A stretch of DNA of 64,000 nt from contig JAQFWX010000014.1 in NCBI GenBank assembly GCA_027605045.1, positions 741,391-805,390 of the forward strand. The letters are read 5' to 3'. The position numbers were made by a program, and so were the translations under genes. Positions 31,666-43,778 of this stretch are shown piece by piece. Origin of the DNA: Phallus indusiatus (Eukaryota; Basidiomycota; Agaricomycetes; Phallales; Phallaceae). Numbering within the stretch: the stretch's first letter is position 1; each line of letters starts with the position of its first letter. The notes under the pieces were generated by a model that had not been told where the DNA came from, did no database searches, and was given only the letters and a program-made list of their open reading frames with translations.

Positions 31666-32833
31666 ATGCCACCGCTCTTCCAAGTCACTCCAAACTCTGA
31701 CCGTAATACGTCTGTCGGTGCCGTTGGTTTGTCCCGTCATGTCATAAAATTGTAGACGCTAATTGATGGCGCAGGGCTATACACACCACGCGCTGTCCTG
31801 CTTCAAAAACACCGTCTTCCCGCTTTGAACACGCCAGTGCAAGTTGCTATCCCGGCTCATGTCCACATAAATGCGAGCATCCTTGCTCGTATTTTGTTAC
31901 CATGTTTTCATTTTATAGTTACTCATGGTGTCAATCACAAGACAACCCCGACCAACGTGATACCAATTCCCAACCGTGCGTGCATGAGCATCGCTGCTGT
32001 CACCTCAGTTGGTGAGCTTTATTCCTTCCCTCTTTTTTTCTACCCTTTGAAACTAAAGGGCCGACCGTTTATCCGCCTTCCAATAGCGCTGTTATGCTTG
32101 CCTGTCGGCCTATTTCTTGCACTGTTTATACCGCGGAGAAGAACTGGAAATAGGGGGCGGAACAATAGTGGACTACAACGAATTTACTCACCACTATATC
32201 CAGTGTTAAGCTCGAGAAGGTGGCTTTTTTTTCAAACTCTCTGTTTCACTCACCCTTGGCTAAACTCAACCACGGATTTCAAGAACTACGGAATCTCCGT
32301 CTCTTCCTCCTTGCCTTATCAACATTCCTTCGTCCTATTCCGAGTCTACCATTCTTCAAGGCTTCTCTGCGATAAACATGAATCCCGATTTCGTTTTTCG
32401 AATGGAGAACCAAACCAACGATCAGCTCAATATGGCAGTCATTGCGACGCACAGCGATTTTGTGGACACAGCGTCCTCAAATCTGTCCTCCGACCCTTGG
32501 GAGATGCACATACCCCCTCCCACACCTTTGATCCCAACCATTCAGTTACCACTCGTCGAGGATGAAATGGAAATCGCCGACATCGCTCTTGATATCACCA
32601 CTTCTCCTTTTTTCATGCGATGCCATCTGCCAGACGTTGATACAGATGAAGCGCAGTTTCAAGTTGAAGAACGTGCGGCATCCGACTTGGGGTCCGCTGC
32701 TCTAAGTGATTTGGTCGGCGGCGTAGATGGACATTTACGTCCAAGTTCAGATTCAACACCGCGTCCAGAAGGAAGTTTGGGATTGATCTTTCGAGGAAAG
32801 AATATGCATACATCGGAATGCGCGGAGAGCTAA
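31666..32833 (+). CDS. Membrane protein of the same local family (about 351 residues)
   Basis: Exons 31666-31726, 31775-32219 and 32284-32833 give an open 352-codon frame. Exon 1 (MPPLFQVTPNSDRNTSVGAV, ending in phase 1) parallels exon 1 of the genes at 26706 and 29692, and GLYTPRAVLLQ parallels their exon 2 start. A hydrophobic segment (LPIALLCLPVGLFLALFI) follows, then a basic stop (PRRRTGNRGR) and a long acidic Ser/Pro/Thr tail. The tail aligns with the gene at 33481 (PPPTPLIPTIQLPLVEDEME, IADIALDITT versus IADLRLDTGG). A 51-base in-frame stretch at 32008-32058 could be an additional intron (the strong GTGAGC donor nearby would break the frame), so the middle of the model is uncertain. No LPxY/PPxY motif is obvious in this member. 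Function unknown. Confidence 0.6.
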
Positions 32834-33480
32834 ACAGCCAGACAAAAATTGTAATTACCAGAATTCTCGAAGTTCTATAATTTATAGATTTCACTGTGCG
32901 AAATTATTGCCGCTACCCCTATCTGTTTAGGCAAAGTAAATATACAAGGGACGCACCGCTTTGAATAATTTCGGTGCAGGAATCGCGTAGCGAAGCGACA
33001 CTTGTACATGTATATAGATAGTCTCATCAATGATCATGGTTGCCTTCCAACTCACCCTCTTCGTCGGCCAGTGCACATAGCCAGCTTTAGTCTCTTTTCT
33101 TTGACAGATGTAAACCTTGACTTCAGATCCGCCATAAATTTGAGAGCTGTTCAATGCAAATCGTGAAAGTCACCTGAGCAAATTCACGCGCTATTCAAAT
33201 ATGGTTTCGCTCAGCGCAGTTGCCGGCGAACGAGGACAGCATCTAGTTTGCACCTATTCGTCCCAGCTTCAGCGAACGTTCGTTCTTTAGTATCGTAGCA
33301 ATCGAACGAAACCTAGGTATATCTCTCATTTTCCAAAAAGAGAATTAGTTCGAGATGGAAAGCGATACGCTGTCAAAAATTGGGCCTGGATCAATGCAAT
33401 CTGTCCGGCTTATCCAATTGGGCGGGAAAAAATAACGAATAGGCATTTTTCAACAGATACCTAATGCACAGGTTTCATCT
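32834..33480. other. Intergenic, promoter side of the next gene
   Basis: No gene recognised. It separates two paralogous membrane-protein genes on the same strand. Confidence 0.4.
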
Positions 33481-34935
33481 ATGATAAAACCCTACTTGCA
33501 ATTCCATTGGCCAGAGCCAATAGATCGTATAGGACTTTTGATTAGCTCCAAGAAGCGTGTAAATACCATTGGTAAAAAACGAACATGGGATGTTTATGCC
33601 ACTGTCCACATAAAAACGCTTGCCGAGTTGACAATCTCGGCTTTCTGTGCTTGGCTTACCTGTTTTCTTTTGGCCTGCATCGCTGTTTATACAGCTCACA
33701 AAACCCAAAGACTGAGTGGTATCTCACAGGACAAGAGTGTGACCAACCCCCACTTTCCACACCCCTACGCTGTCCACCCAAACAAAAAAATGGTATCAGT
33801 GTTGATAAATGACTCCAGTGGCGTGTTCAAACCCTCTATCGTGCTAAATGATGTCGGTATGTGACGTCTTTCTAGAGACGGACCGTGGCTAACTCGATGT
33901 TTTCGACGTTCAAGAACTGAACTCTTCTAATGTCTCGATGGAGAGCATTGACAGCGCTGCTAAAGCCAATGCCGCCGCCAAAATTGCGGCGATAATTAAA
34001 AACGCTTTTGCGTACCGGTTTCCACGTCTCGCCACTGACCAAAGTAACAGCAGTACCGCCATCTCGAATCCGAATGATATGTCCGCAACTTGCAATGGTG
34101 CATGTGTGAGTGTCATTGTTATCGCAGCAATAGGTGAGCACCGAATATTTCCGTCCTTTCTTTCTTTTTCTTACCGATTCCTCCTCGTCTCTTCGCTTCA
34201 GTGGCAATGTCCTTGTCTCTATACCTTTCAATAGCCCTGATCTCATGGTGTAGAAGATATATTGGCGTATGGGTGAACCACGCTCAACGACGAACCCATT
34301 CTCCAGTTATTGCGACAGAAAACGAAAACGACAGGCATTCTTCATACTCGTCCATGATAGTACGCGGTTATCTTAGTCACGGATACAGGTCTATTGAACT
34401 CTCTGAGCTCCCGCCTTATCCTGGAACCCCTCCTCCGTCGTACCCCGGGTCCACAGCCGAAGTCGATATTGTCGATACTTCTCCAGGGTATTGGAGTGAC
34501 TTCGACTTCCAGTATGATCCCGCAATCAACATAAGTCAGACCGGAGGTCCCCAGATCAACGACGGAACCGGTTACAGGTCCCAGGCCCGAACAACACTCA
34601 CAAATTACGGAACCAGCATACCAACGATATCTCCAAGTCCATCCATTGAAATTACTGCGGAAATATCCGTCCCTCCTACACCTCAGATTTTCCCTGTTCA
34701 ACTTCCCCCTGTCCTAAACGAGGTTTATATCGCCGACCTCAGGCTCGACACAGGCGGAACGTCCATAGTCACAGCATCTCCGGACGTCAGAGGTCCAAGC
34801 CCAGCTGATAATACCGATCCAATACCGACCGCAGCTTTGGAGAGACATGTCAGGGGTACCGCCTCTCCCACTGTTACGGCAAGAATTTCCACTAGAAGCG
34901 CTGATATCCAAGATAGTCGCTCTTCAGGCTTCTAG
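33481..34935 (+). CDS. Larger membrane protein of the local family with LPPY and PPSY motifs (442 residues)
   Basis: Exons 33481-33856, 33915-34133 and 34202-34935, both introns phase 1; the join is open. Two hydrophobic segments: residues ~50-70 (TISAFCAWLTCFLLACIAVY) and ~189-214 (CVSVIVIAAI then VAMSLSLYLSIALISW), the second spanning the conserved phase-1 intron. Between them is an Ala/Lys helix (SAAKANAAAKIAAIIKNAF). The C-terminal ~220 residues are Pro/Ser/Thr-rich with SELPPYPGTPPPSYPGST, holding LPPY at 268-271 and PPSY at 276-279. The tail aligns with the gene at 31666. The first ATG is chosen for frame continuity; the internal ATG at 33938 would give a 290-residue single-pass protein more like its relatives. 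Role unknown; PY motifs suggest a ubiquitin-ligase adaptor. Confidence 0.65.
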
Positions 34936-34944
34936 GGCGTCAAG

Positions 34945-35280
34945 ATGAGCCACCTTCAAAGTAGTCTATGGGGAAACTTTAGTCAATTAGGAGATCCGTT
35001 TCAAGTTGTTTCGTACCAAATAGGCGTCAGGCTTGATGTTCGTTCTTATTTTTTTTTGCCTTATCTATGTGTTAAATGTTTTGTTTCTTAAATGTAGATA
35101 TTAGAAGGAAATACCGATTCCAAATCCATTCGCAACCGACAGAGGCTGGGCCGAGAAGTGTGTTTTGAGGTATTCATGATCCTGTATCAGAACAAGTCGG
35201 ACCCAGCGGCGCTGGATTGTATGGTTAAAACCGAACAGGATATACTAAAAGAAATCGTGGATTTTCACGTACCAGAGTAA
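34945..35280 (+). CDS. Putative small protein (91 residues)
   Basis: Exons 34945-35037 and 35098-35280 with a 60 bp intron (phase 0, GTTCGT donor, TGTAG acceptor). The product starts MSHLQSSLWGNFSQLGD and continues as an amphipathic region (RLGREVCFEVFMILYQNKSD, DILKEIVDFHVPE). Composition is protein-like and well mixed. It starts nine bases after the stop of the upstream gene. No family recognised. The donor is weak, so the first exon could be wrong even if the second is real. Confidence 0.4.
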
Positions 35281-36161
35281 TCATAGACAGAGTAAGACAA
35301 AAGTTGAAATGTGTAAGTAACGCGAGTTCAGTAACCGAGGCAAGGAAAGCAGTACAGGTGGACTGGCGTCGTAGCTAGATTTGAATGGCTGAACAGGCCT
35401 TTGGGGTACTGCCATCACTAAAAAGAACATAAATGATAACATCAATGGGATTCAATAGAAAATACGTACGAATTAGCTTAGTGGGTTAAGTAGAGAATCT
35501 TACTGTGTCATCCCACCCACTGATGCACATTCATGATTCATCCACCATTCTTTCAAATTCTCATCGTTGAAAAGGCATGATTGTAAGTTTTGCAACTAAA
35601 GGCGAACATTTTCTTTGTCGTTAGTTCAAAGATAGTTGAAGTTCTTTTTGGTCCAAGCTGTGCAAGGAGCAACCGCCGAGAAACCGCTGATGTAACTGCT
35701 TAGTAATCTGTGTCCGGCTGTGTCCGATTTGAAGGTTCATCGAAGGTTCATCATTTCTTCAAAATTGAAAACTGGTTATGGATTTGAATATGGTTTTTGA
35801 GACTTGATTTCAGAAATGACAATGTAAAATTGACCCCGTGCTACTTTTCTGAGCTGATTGCGATTCGTAAACGGATTACAAAGAATCGAGATAAAGTTTA
35901 GATCGTCGTGACAATGATGATTTACGTCAGATGCATATCTTTCACCTCCAACCTAGGGAAGAATGAGCCAAATCATTGTTATTACATTGTTTAAAGAGGC
36001 ATAAAACGATCGATAGAGTCGAATATGAATAGATGTAAATACTATATATGCAGGTGTGTTGGCAATCTTGATTGCTATTACCACTGAATGATCTTCACAC
36101 CTTCCAAGGGACATATTTCTTCAAAAATCCAGAGTCTCGGAAACGATGATGATAGTACAGA
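35281..36161. other. Intergenic, no gene seen
   Basis: AT-rich, short frames only; includes the 3' sides of two convergent genes. Confidence 0.4.
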
Positions 36162-36976
36162 TCAGACGGGAAGACCAGCAACTGCATTTAGAAGGGCCGC
36201 GTCTGCTTCAGCCTTCAATTCTTGGATAAGGGGTTGGGGGATAGTCGACTGATCAAAGAGGTGAGGAAATCATTAAATGTTTGATCTTAATGAAATAAAC
36301 GTACGGGTGCTACCCTTGCAAGGGAATCATAATAAGGCTGTGGTTGGGTTTCAGCACTTGACATGCGGGTTCATTTAATGAAACGAAATTACATCAATGC
36401 TGTTTCGTAAAACGTAGAGAAAGAATTTCCCGTATCCGGGAGCGTCAATTTCAGTCTGAGGAAGTCTAGCAGCACAATCGCCCATAATCTCTACAAATTG
36501 CTTTTGTATGGTCAGTATAATAGGGAGAATCTCAAGGCCTTCCTTAGGAGAGATCGGAGAAGGTAGGTTCTATTATAGAGAATAGTCAACTAGATGTCCG
36601 ACAATTTGACAAACAGACCTACCTTGAAAGTAGTAGAGGCTTTAACATAGGAGATCGTATATGCATGAACCTCTTCCTTGACTTTCTACACGTACGAATG
36701 AATCGTATCGCAGGAATATCGATGGGTCATGCTTACCTCAATTTCTTCTTTCGTCAGATTGATAGGTGTACCCTTGAGTGCTTTGTCCATAGCGGCCTGA
36801 TTGATGGGAGATCTTGTGAGATAAACGATTTGGAATAATCTTAGTTGACTTACCAGGTCCTTTGAAAGAGTTTCCAAATCTTCCTTGACGTGATCATTTT
36901 CAATCTCGTGATCACGAGGGGCAGTACTCCAGGACGACTCTAAAGCTGCTTGAAACTCAGGGATAAATTCAGTCAT
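36162..36976 (-). CDS. Six-exon helical protein, family member 1 (180 residues)
   Basis: Minus-strand exons: 36854-36976, 36737-36796, 36623-36685, 36393-36569, 36305-36337 and 36162-36248 (123, 60, 63, 177, 33 and 87 bases), all introns phase 0. The product starts MTEFIPEFQAALESSWSTAP and ends DAALLNAVAGLPV. Helix-rich, no signal peptide, no membrane segment. Conserved blocks shared with the paralogs at 40950 and 51534: F...L..SW at the start, the exon-2 core (ALKGTPINLTKEEIE), LPQTEIDAPGYGKFF and STIPQPLIQELK...DAAL..AVAGLP. I do not recognise the family and know of no domain name. Probably soluble and cytosolic. Exon sizes 2-6 are the same in all three copies, strong evidence for real genes. 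Confidence 0.75.
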
Positions 36977-38121
36977 TGGGGCTCAGAATAAGTTTTCTCG
37001 AGGATGATAGAGGAAGGATAATTTTATAGCCGATGTGAGCATCTTTTATACAGAAAGTCATGGCTGTTAATACTGGGGTCCTGTCCTGAGAACCTTCAAG
37101 AAGGCGGAGGATTCCTAAACTGAAGAACCATGTGAGAGAAATCATAATGAGTTGATCGAAGTAGAAAGGGTCCTAGTCAGTATTGAGACAGCAGATCCGA
37201 AATTAATTAAAAGTTTGACAGTTCCATTGTGAACTTATTAAAATTTGACACAAGGTATCTATTTCGCTCTGCGCCGTATGCTGAATTTAGAAAAGATATG
37301 AGCCAACGATAGAAAAAACCGGGAAATGTAAAATCACGTCACCTCATCAATCTTCGTCGTCGGAGCTGTTGAAAGACCCCAACCGAGCTGAATATGGCCG
37401 GCTTCGTTTAATACTCATTCAAAAGAAGTCTCTTTTCCTCCCCATCTACATATTTATTCGCAAGGATTGTTAAACCAGACCTTCCACATAAGTCAATATT
37501 ATTTACAAGTTCCTACAATAGAAATCGACTTCTTCGAAGGGCCTTGTTAAAATTGATATGAAGCGAACAAACGCCAAAGAACCAACACAGTAACTTAATG
37601 GGTCATTATCTGGGCGAATAGTAAAAGCGGGAAGTGGTGGTGTGTTGCAAGCAGCCACGATTGAAAGAATTTAGCAGCACCTAGCACCTTATTTCGAGCA
37701 GCTCCTTTCAGCTACTTTATTGAGTATAAGGAAATTCACGCGGTTGATGCCGGGTCATCGCAAATTCGCCTTCTGATAGACTATACTTGATTCAGAACCG
37801 CTCATAAGTATTTGTCCTTTTTATGAAACGTCAAAATAAGTACCACAGACATATATATACATACCATCTCAAGATCCGCTTTTTCTGTTTCATAAAAACG
37901 AAGCAGCAGCTGGAGCCTGCTGGAGCTCGTCACGCGCAGGGTGAAACACAATAGATACAGAATATGGATATAGAACATCTGTGGGCACGTCCTCATAAGC
38001 AAAAGGTTATAAGAAAGTCTTCAACATGAGACTATACGGTCGTGGTTTCGAGAGAAAAGTCCAGGACTAATCAACGTGCTGACTTGGAGAACCTTGAAGG
38101 TGTAGAACAAAGCAAACCCAC
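36977..38121. other. Intergenic, no supported gene
   Basis: Frames here lack conserved features. A 66-codon antisense frame at 37802-38002 has a hydrophobic start but no partner exons. Confidence 0.4.
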
Positions 38122-38378
38122 TCAATCCTCGTTTGTGTGAATCTTCGAGATAGCATTTGAAATGGCCGACACTGTCAACGACCGCCTGGACCGCAATTTA
38201 CGCGTCCCATATACTTCAACAACCTATGTATATAAGTAAGGCATAAAACCACCAGATATCTTTGAAAACACGTTACTGTGGGCGTGGCGTCGGCCCCGGG
38301 GTGCTCCATAGGGACCAATAGAAAGCTCATGTTTCTCGAATGTTCCAAACTCGGGCAATCAATTTCAGAATTCGACAT
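38122..38378 (-). CDS. Putative small basic protein (67 residues)
   Basis: Two minus-strand exons, 38277-38378 and 38122-38223, with a 53 bp intron (GTAACG donor, ATAG acceptor, phase 0). The product begins MSNSEIDCPSLEHSRNMS and the second exon reads VVEVYGTRKLRSRRSLTVSA, ending with a short helix. No family recognised. Exon lengths are multiples of three and the frame crosses the intron cleanly, but the gene is short and unsupported by a paralog. Confidence 0.3.
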
Positions 38379-38970
38379 GCGAATCGCGTTTGCCAAGGAT
38401 GGCGTACATGCTCAGAAGTCGTTAGCACCGCGTACGGGATTATGAGGACCTGGCGAATTTTCTGTGGATTTGGCTCCGATGTCGTAACCCACGTAACGCG
38501 TAACGTGTCACGCGTCACATGTACACTGTCTCAATCTCATGGAAGCGTCCCAAAAGCGTCCATCGTCTAACTTGGTCAGTTGATAAACCAAGATAATACC
38601 AAGACAAGTAGGCATTCCGGAAACAACAGGGCAAATTTGGCTAGACTTGATGCAGGCAGGTACAGCCAGGGCTCGTAGGCAATGTAGTAACCCTCGCCAC
38701 TCCCTGATTCAGTGCTCCCAAATTATCTCACCTCAGTACTTCAATAACAACTCGGTAAATGGAACTCCTATTCTATCATGATACTCATTAATTCGTCGTT
38801 AACCAGATCTGGTTGCTCGGCGACTTTCTGGTAACGTGTTTTTGATCCCACCAGTAAGACGATAGTTTGAAACATGCAATGGATACCAGTGATCATATCA
38901 TCTCAATTGATACCATGTGTATATGTACATATAAGATCATAATAGTCCAGTTTCCCAGCGATATTCTCCT
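38379..38970. other. Intergenic, promoter region of the DUF6533-type gene
   Basis: No gene seen. Contains a cluster of ACGCGT/ACGTGT-like words at 38490-38520. Confidence 0.35.
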
Positions 38971-40226
38971 ATGTCTCAAGCCTTCTTCAACTCGGGACAA
39001 AACGCTGGCACGTATAGCTCAAGTATGTATAATATTTACTCTTTTGGTTGTTTAACTCATTAACTGATTATACATCATGATTCATTAGTCGCAGCGACCA
39101 CTCTACTGCTATGTGACATTTTAGAATCTTTACCCAAAGAGGTATGTAAAAAGACTATTCACCCCGTTCTCCTGGCTGTCGCTTAGATGATAATATAGAT
39201 TGCATACGTATGGACGTAAGCCCCTTTCACTATCCACACAACATTCCGCTCTATTTAAGACGAAACAGTTATCACCGAGATGCTGATTGGACGACCTTAC
39301 TTTATATGATTACTCGTTATCTACCTCTCCCTTTCTTGTGCGTCTCCGACACACCATAATATCCTACCTAACGCTTATCATTATCAGTCTCGCGTCTTGT
39401 ATTACCTGTCTTTCGTCCCACAACGAGACCTTCAGTCCGTTCGGGGATCAAACGCTCAATCAGGCTCAACTGGCTTACGTTCAATATGGCGTTCCGTGGT
39501 ACATAGTATTGGCTTGTACTGAAATACTTTTCGTATTGCGAAGTACGTTTTCTGGAATTGAATTTTTGTTATCTCGACTGACGTCAACTTAATCCTCATT
39601 GCTAATGTCAGCCGTCGCTCTGTATGGCAACGGTTCCAGCCTGAATTCAACGTTCCTTTTACGTCTTCTGATTGGTTTATTTCTTTGCGAGATGACTGTG
39701 GCAGTTGGATGTTTCATTTTATTCTTCGAGTTTGGTTCGCCTCCTAGTAAGCATTTCATTCTCACTTAATCTCAGGTTTTTTCACTAATAAGCTCACTTT
39801 CTTGCAGCTTCTGTGGGTATGTACTACATAGATTCGACAGCAAATGGCTCGTATGCCTATGTTTATCGTGTGATCTCAATCCCCAGGGGATTGTCCTATT
39901 TATGTTTTGCGTGCGTGTTGTTTTATACAGGAAATCAAAAATTATCATCGATGATCTAGGGTTCCAGAACTTGCATTTCAGTGTATCCTGGTTTTGCTAG
40001 TGACATTCCGAATAGTTTCTGACCGAAAAACGAGAGTTCCGGGTGACAATCTTGTGTCCATCATAACTCGCGATGGTTTATGGAGCTACTTTTCTAACTT
40101 AAGTATGTCCCGAAGTTATCATTCTTTAAGTTTGGGAATATCTAAATTGTACTAGTAAGTTTCCTTGTCATTATTATCCAGCCATCGTGGTTAACCGGTC
40201 CCTCTGGGTTACCAAATATACTGTGA
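38971..40226 (+). CDS. DUF6533-type seven-helix membrane protein (about 268 residues)
   Basis: Inferred exons: 38971-39022, 39089-39141, 39199-39215, 39260-39337, 39388-39542, 39612-39746, 39808-39910, 39960-40102, 40156-40226. The joined protein shows the DUF6533 signature: TTLLLCDILESLPKEIAYVW, RDADWTTLLYMITRYLPLPF, then YIVLACTEILFVLRTVALYG (family pattern E..L.LR.YALYG). A further helix (FLLRLLIGLFLCEMTVAVGC), then LCFAVPELAFQCILVLLVTF and IITRDGLWSYF (family pattern LYRDG.LYF) and a last hydrophobic run SFLVIIIQ follow. The third exon is only 17 bases long. The last exon and exact stop are the least certain. Function is unknown for the family; these are basidiomycete-specific integral membrane proteins that expand in many genomes. 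Confidence 0.75.
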
Positions 40227-40949
40227 GCCTTAGCCTGATTCTTACAACTCCAGTATACTATATATACGATTTATAGATGGGCTTTTGTCAGTTTTTCGGT
40301 GACTGTACGTGGAATGAATATCAAACGTACATATTAGTTATTAATCAGGAAACTTCTAGAGTACCCACCTAATCTTGAATATCCGTGCATGTGCGGCGAA
40401 ACAATTCTGGGCAGCTGAAAATAAGACTGTGTTTACCGTTAATACGCGGTCAACGTTTATTCAAAGCGTTCGGACATTCTTCTCGTTTGAGACAAACGAA
40501 TTATCGATACCGTATCATTATTCTGATTTCGGACATCATTTGGATGAGGATGACACTGTCAGTCATTAGGAGTGAGGTAATAGTAGTTCTTATTGTAAAG
40601 AGGTTTACACTTTATTCGATTCAACAGGGCCATAATCTAACGCTCCGGTTTAGGATATTTCGATGATATTATACCGTAATATACCACGCTTGCTCAAAAA
40701 ACCCTTGTGTCGCGCGCGTTGTCCGACATGTTCTACAACTTTGGCTGCTGGGGCAATAATGTATTTTACCTTCCGAGATCTATTTATGTTCCATATCAGT
40801 TCTGCCCATTCATCACACAACTGCATTATTCCATATGCTTAACACTTATTTTTATTCTACACTCGAGAAACAAGTAAAGAGAGCCGATGCTCGGCGTGGT
40901 AACCGTTAATTCAATCAAAACTGAATGGTCAAAAAAATGATTACACAGA
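40227..40949. other. Intergenic, possible last exon of the upstream gene
   Basis: A 64-codon frame (40375-40569) and overlapping frames might hold a C-terminal exon of the DUF6533-type gene, but no splice join could be justified. Confidence 0.3.
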
Positions 40950-41761
40950 TTAAAGAGGGAGACCATCCACTGCACCTAGAACGGCCGCGTCGGCGGCCGT
41001 TCCAAATTCCACGACAACTATTTCTGGAATTGTAGACTGTCCAATAGGTGAGATACCGAAGGAATAACGTCATGGTAAAAACGTACCGGCACTGCTTTAG
41101 CTAGATGATGATGATAAGGCTACCACTGTACTCAGTAAATGTCATACAAATTCATTTAGAGCTGTGTACCTTAGTAATCTTTTGTAAAACATATACAAAA
41201 AATTTAGCGTATCCAGGGAGATCAGCTTCGGTTTGAGTAAGTCTGAGTCTACATTGAAGCATACACTCCAGAAAGTCCGCATGTATTTTATGGATCAGGG
41301 CGTGAATTTCCAGGTGTTCCAGAGGAGAAAAAGGAGAAGAAACATTCTAGAAATCAAGGGTTCATCAAGGGGATGCTTTAAATCGTCGCGTCGTTTTACC
41401 TTGAGAGTATAAGCAACGCGTAAGTGGGAAGTGCAGTATGCGATAATCTCGGGCTTGATTTTCTACGAGGATGTTTAATCAATTGTAGGACTTTACAGCT
41501 TGAACCGTTGTCTTTACCTCGATTTCGCCTCTTGTCAAGTTGATAGGCGAAACCTTGAGGGCTTCGGTAATAGCAACCTTGTAGAATAACGATATATTAT
41601 TGGAAACCTTCTGTGTATTTCGGATAATGACATACCAGATCTTTGTCAAGAACCTTCAGTTCTTGCTTGGCTTGAGCGGGTGTGGTGGTGCCTTCTTGCG
41701 GAATAGTTGCCCAGGACGCCTCTATGGTCGCTTTAAAATCGGCTATGAAATTGTCGGACAT
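40950..41761 (-). CDS. Six-exon helical protein, family member 2 (181 residues)
   Basis: Minus-strand exons: 41636-41761, 41518-41577, 41400-41462, 41170-41346, 41087-41119 and 40950-41036 (126, 60, 63, 177, 33 and 87 bases), introns phase 0. The product begins MSDNFIADFKATIEASWATI; exon 2 is VAITEALKVSPINLTRGEIE, exon 4 contains LTQTEADLPGYAKFFVYVLQ, and the end is DAAVLGAVDGLPL. Same exon sizes after exon 1 as the members at 36162 and 51534, and moderate sequence similarity over the whole length. Exon 5 encodes PYHHHLAKAVP in place of PYYDSLARVAP. Function unknown. Adjacent to, and convergent with, the DUF6533-type gene. Confidence 0.75.
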
Positions 41762-43778
41762 TGTGTGATAATGAGCAATAGTCGAGTCTTTCAACGATGA
41801 ATTGGTGAAGGATGGTTTGGGTTATTTTTGATAGTCAGGATAAAGCATCTTTTGTACAAGCGTTGAACGATAGTACCTCGTGACCTCTTTGCATATCTCC
41901 AGCGAAATTAAAACACAAGGACATCCCTGAACATCCCTAGACTTCCCGATCATATTTCACAAACACGTGAGAGAAATCCCATTTGTTCAATCAAGGAAGT
42001 TAGAAGGGCTCTTCTGGTCGGAATTAATTCGCGATGGTTCATCTCAAATGAAACAATAGAGATAGTTGACAGCCTCATCTTTTTTTTATTGTGAAGTCAG
42101 TCTCCCTGTGGGGCATATATACTCGTGTCCATCCCAGATATAGTTAGAAGACAAGCCAACAGTCAAGAAGCATCGGTGAACATCATATGGAACCATGCTG
42201 TCTGGTGTCCTTCGTTCAAATGTTCAAGTGATAAACAGCTTCTATATAAAAAAACTGTTCCTTGTTGGGTCAATGTGAATTTTCCCAGACTGGAGAAACG
42301 AGGGTCCAATTAAAAAGAACCAAGCAAAGTCATTAAAATGGTAATCAAAAACTCAGATCGATGAGTCCTGGGTGTCTTCTTGATAGAAAAAGGTAATGTA
42401 AAAAACAATGAAAGCGTCCTCGAACCTTACTAACGGCAATTAAATCAGATATGGATTCAATAATTCATAATCAAACGGCGAAACGGACCACAATGAAATG
42501 ACCACATTCCGTAAACAAGTGACTTATACTCACTTTGTATCAGTACACAGAAGGGCATTTCACGAGGAGCTGCCCGCGGTACTGGTAGAAGTAAGATGAC
42601 AGTACCAGAGAATATTCACGCATGAAGAAATCAAACGGAAAAAAGGACGGGGCTGAGATTTGCTAGTACTAAAGTGCAAGGAGTTGCCATATCGAGTTAG
42701 CCATCGAGGGTACTACGTACAGTACCGATGTGCTCCGGTAATCGATCAAGAATCAGAACCAGACATGCAAGAGCACAAGGGCGAGAAGCGAATGGATCGA
42801 TTAGGCTGAGTAACTGAATACTTGATGATCAGACGGTAATAACATGTAATGGACACGGACCTAAGAGAACAACGTCGTTGAGGTAATCTAAGTATGCATC
42901 CATAGGCTATGCTACGTTAATGGACCCCAAGGGCATTGACAATCGCGCAAATGGCCAAGGGAGAGGGCTGAACGATAGTTTTAGCAGTCGGATGATTTGC
43001 GTTAGTGGAACCAGGTATACCGCTGCGTGATTGATTCTTCACAAATACATAGCTCAATATCTGTTTAAAATCTTTAGACCTCGTACGATTATCCGGAAAC
43101 TGTGAGCTGTACCTTTACCAAACCATTACCAACTGTATCGCAAGCTCCTACTCAACTTTACCAAATTCATTATACCCCAACTCCTGTGCCCAGAGTAATA
43201 TTTTCTTGACGACCCGGGGCTATCACGGTGTTCCCGTCGTTGAGCAGGAACGAGACAAGGCTCGAAACGCAGTAGTAAACGAAAAAAAAGCCGAGCACTT
43301 ACAAACTCCGACGTTGTTTCGGCGCGTCACACTCGTCACACTCGCAACAAATTTGTCACAAACCTGCAGTTGTGTAGTCCAACCAAAGTCCTCAAAAGTT
43401 TCTAACCAAAACTCATTGCAGGTAATAAAAGAGCTAGGACAGAAAAAATCAAGGAACAGGTATCTTAAGACATATCACCTGGTCAAGCCTAACAACTCCA
43501 TTGACCATTACTAGCCTCTAGGTTCAAGATGTCTAACGGGCTGCTTTCAGATCCTTCCCGACACGAAAAACGTAAGTATTATTCCTACATAGCCTACCAA
43601 TCATTCCTGTTTTGCTGATACATGCAACGCTTTGACTCAAACGCTGACAGAGCATTTTAGTTCCGTCGGGAATTTTCGGTAGCACTCTCAGGCTATCCTC
43701 CAGCAATCCATCTCTGTTACACTCAAATTTCGTCAGCGCTCTCCCTTCAAGATCGAAACTTTGGACTAGAAAAACGAA
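41762..43778. other. Long intergenic region, no supported gene
   Basis: About 2 kb without convincing coding signals on either strand. A frame at 43206-43514 lacks an ATG start and any family resemblance. Short ATG-started pieces near 43529 end in early stops. Confidence 0.4.

Noticed and set aside
31265..31672. 135-codon antisense frame
   Set aside because: No recognisable motif, no splice partners, overlaps the upstream region and start of the better-supported gene at 31666.
33910..34246. Minus-strand frames opposite the second and third exons of the membrane gene
   Set aside because: They are shadows of the plus-strand exons, whose splice joins and paralogs support the plus strand.
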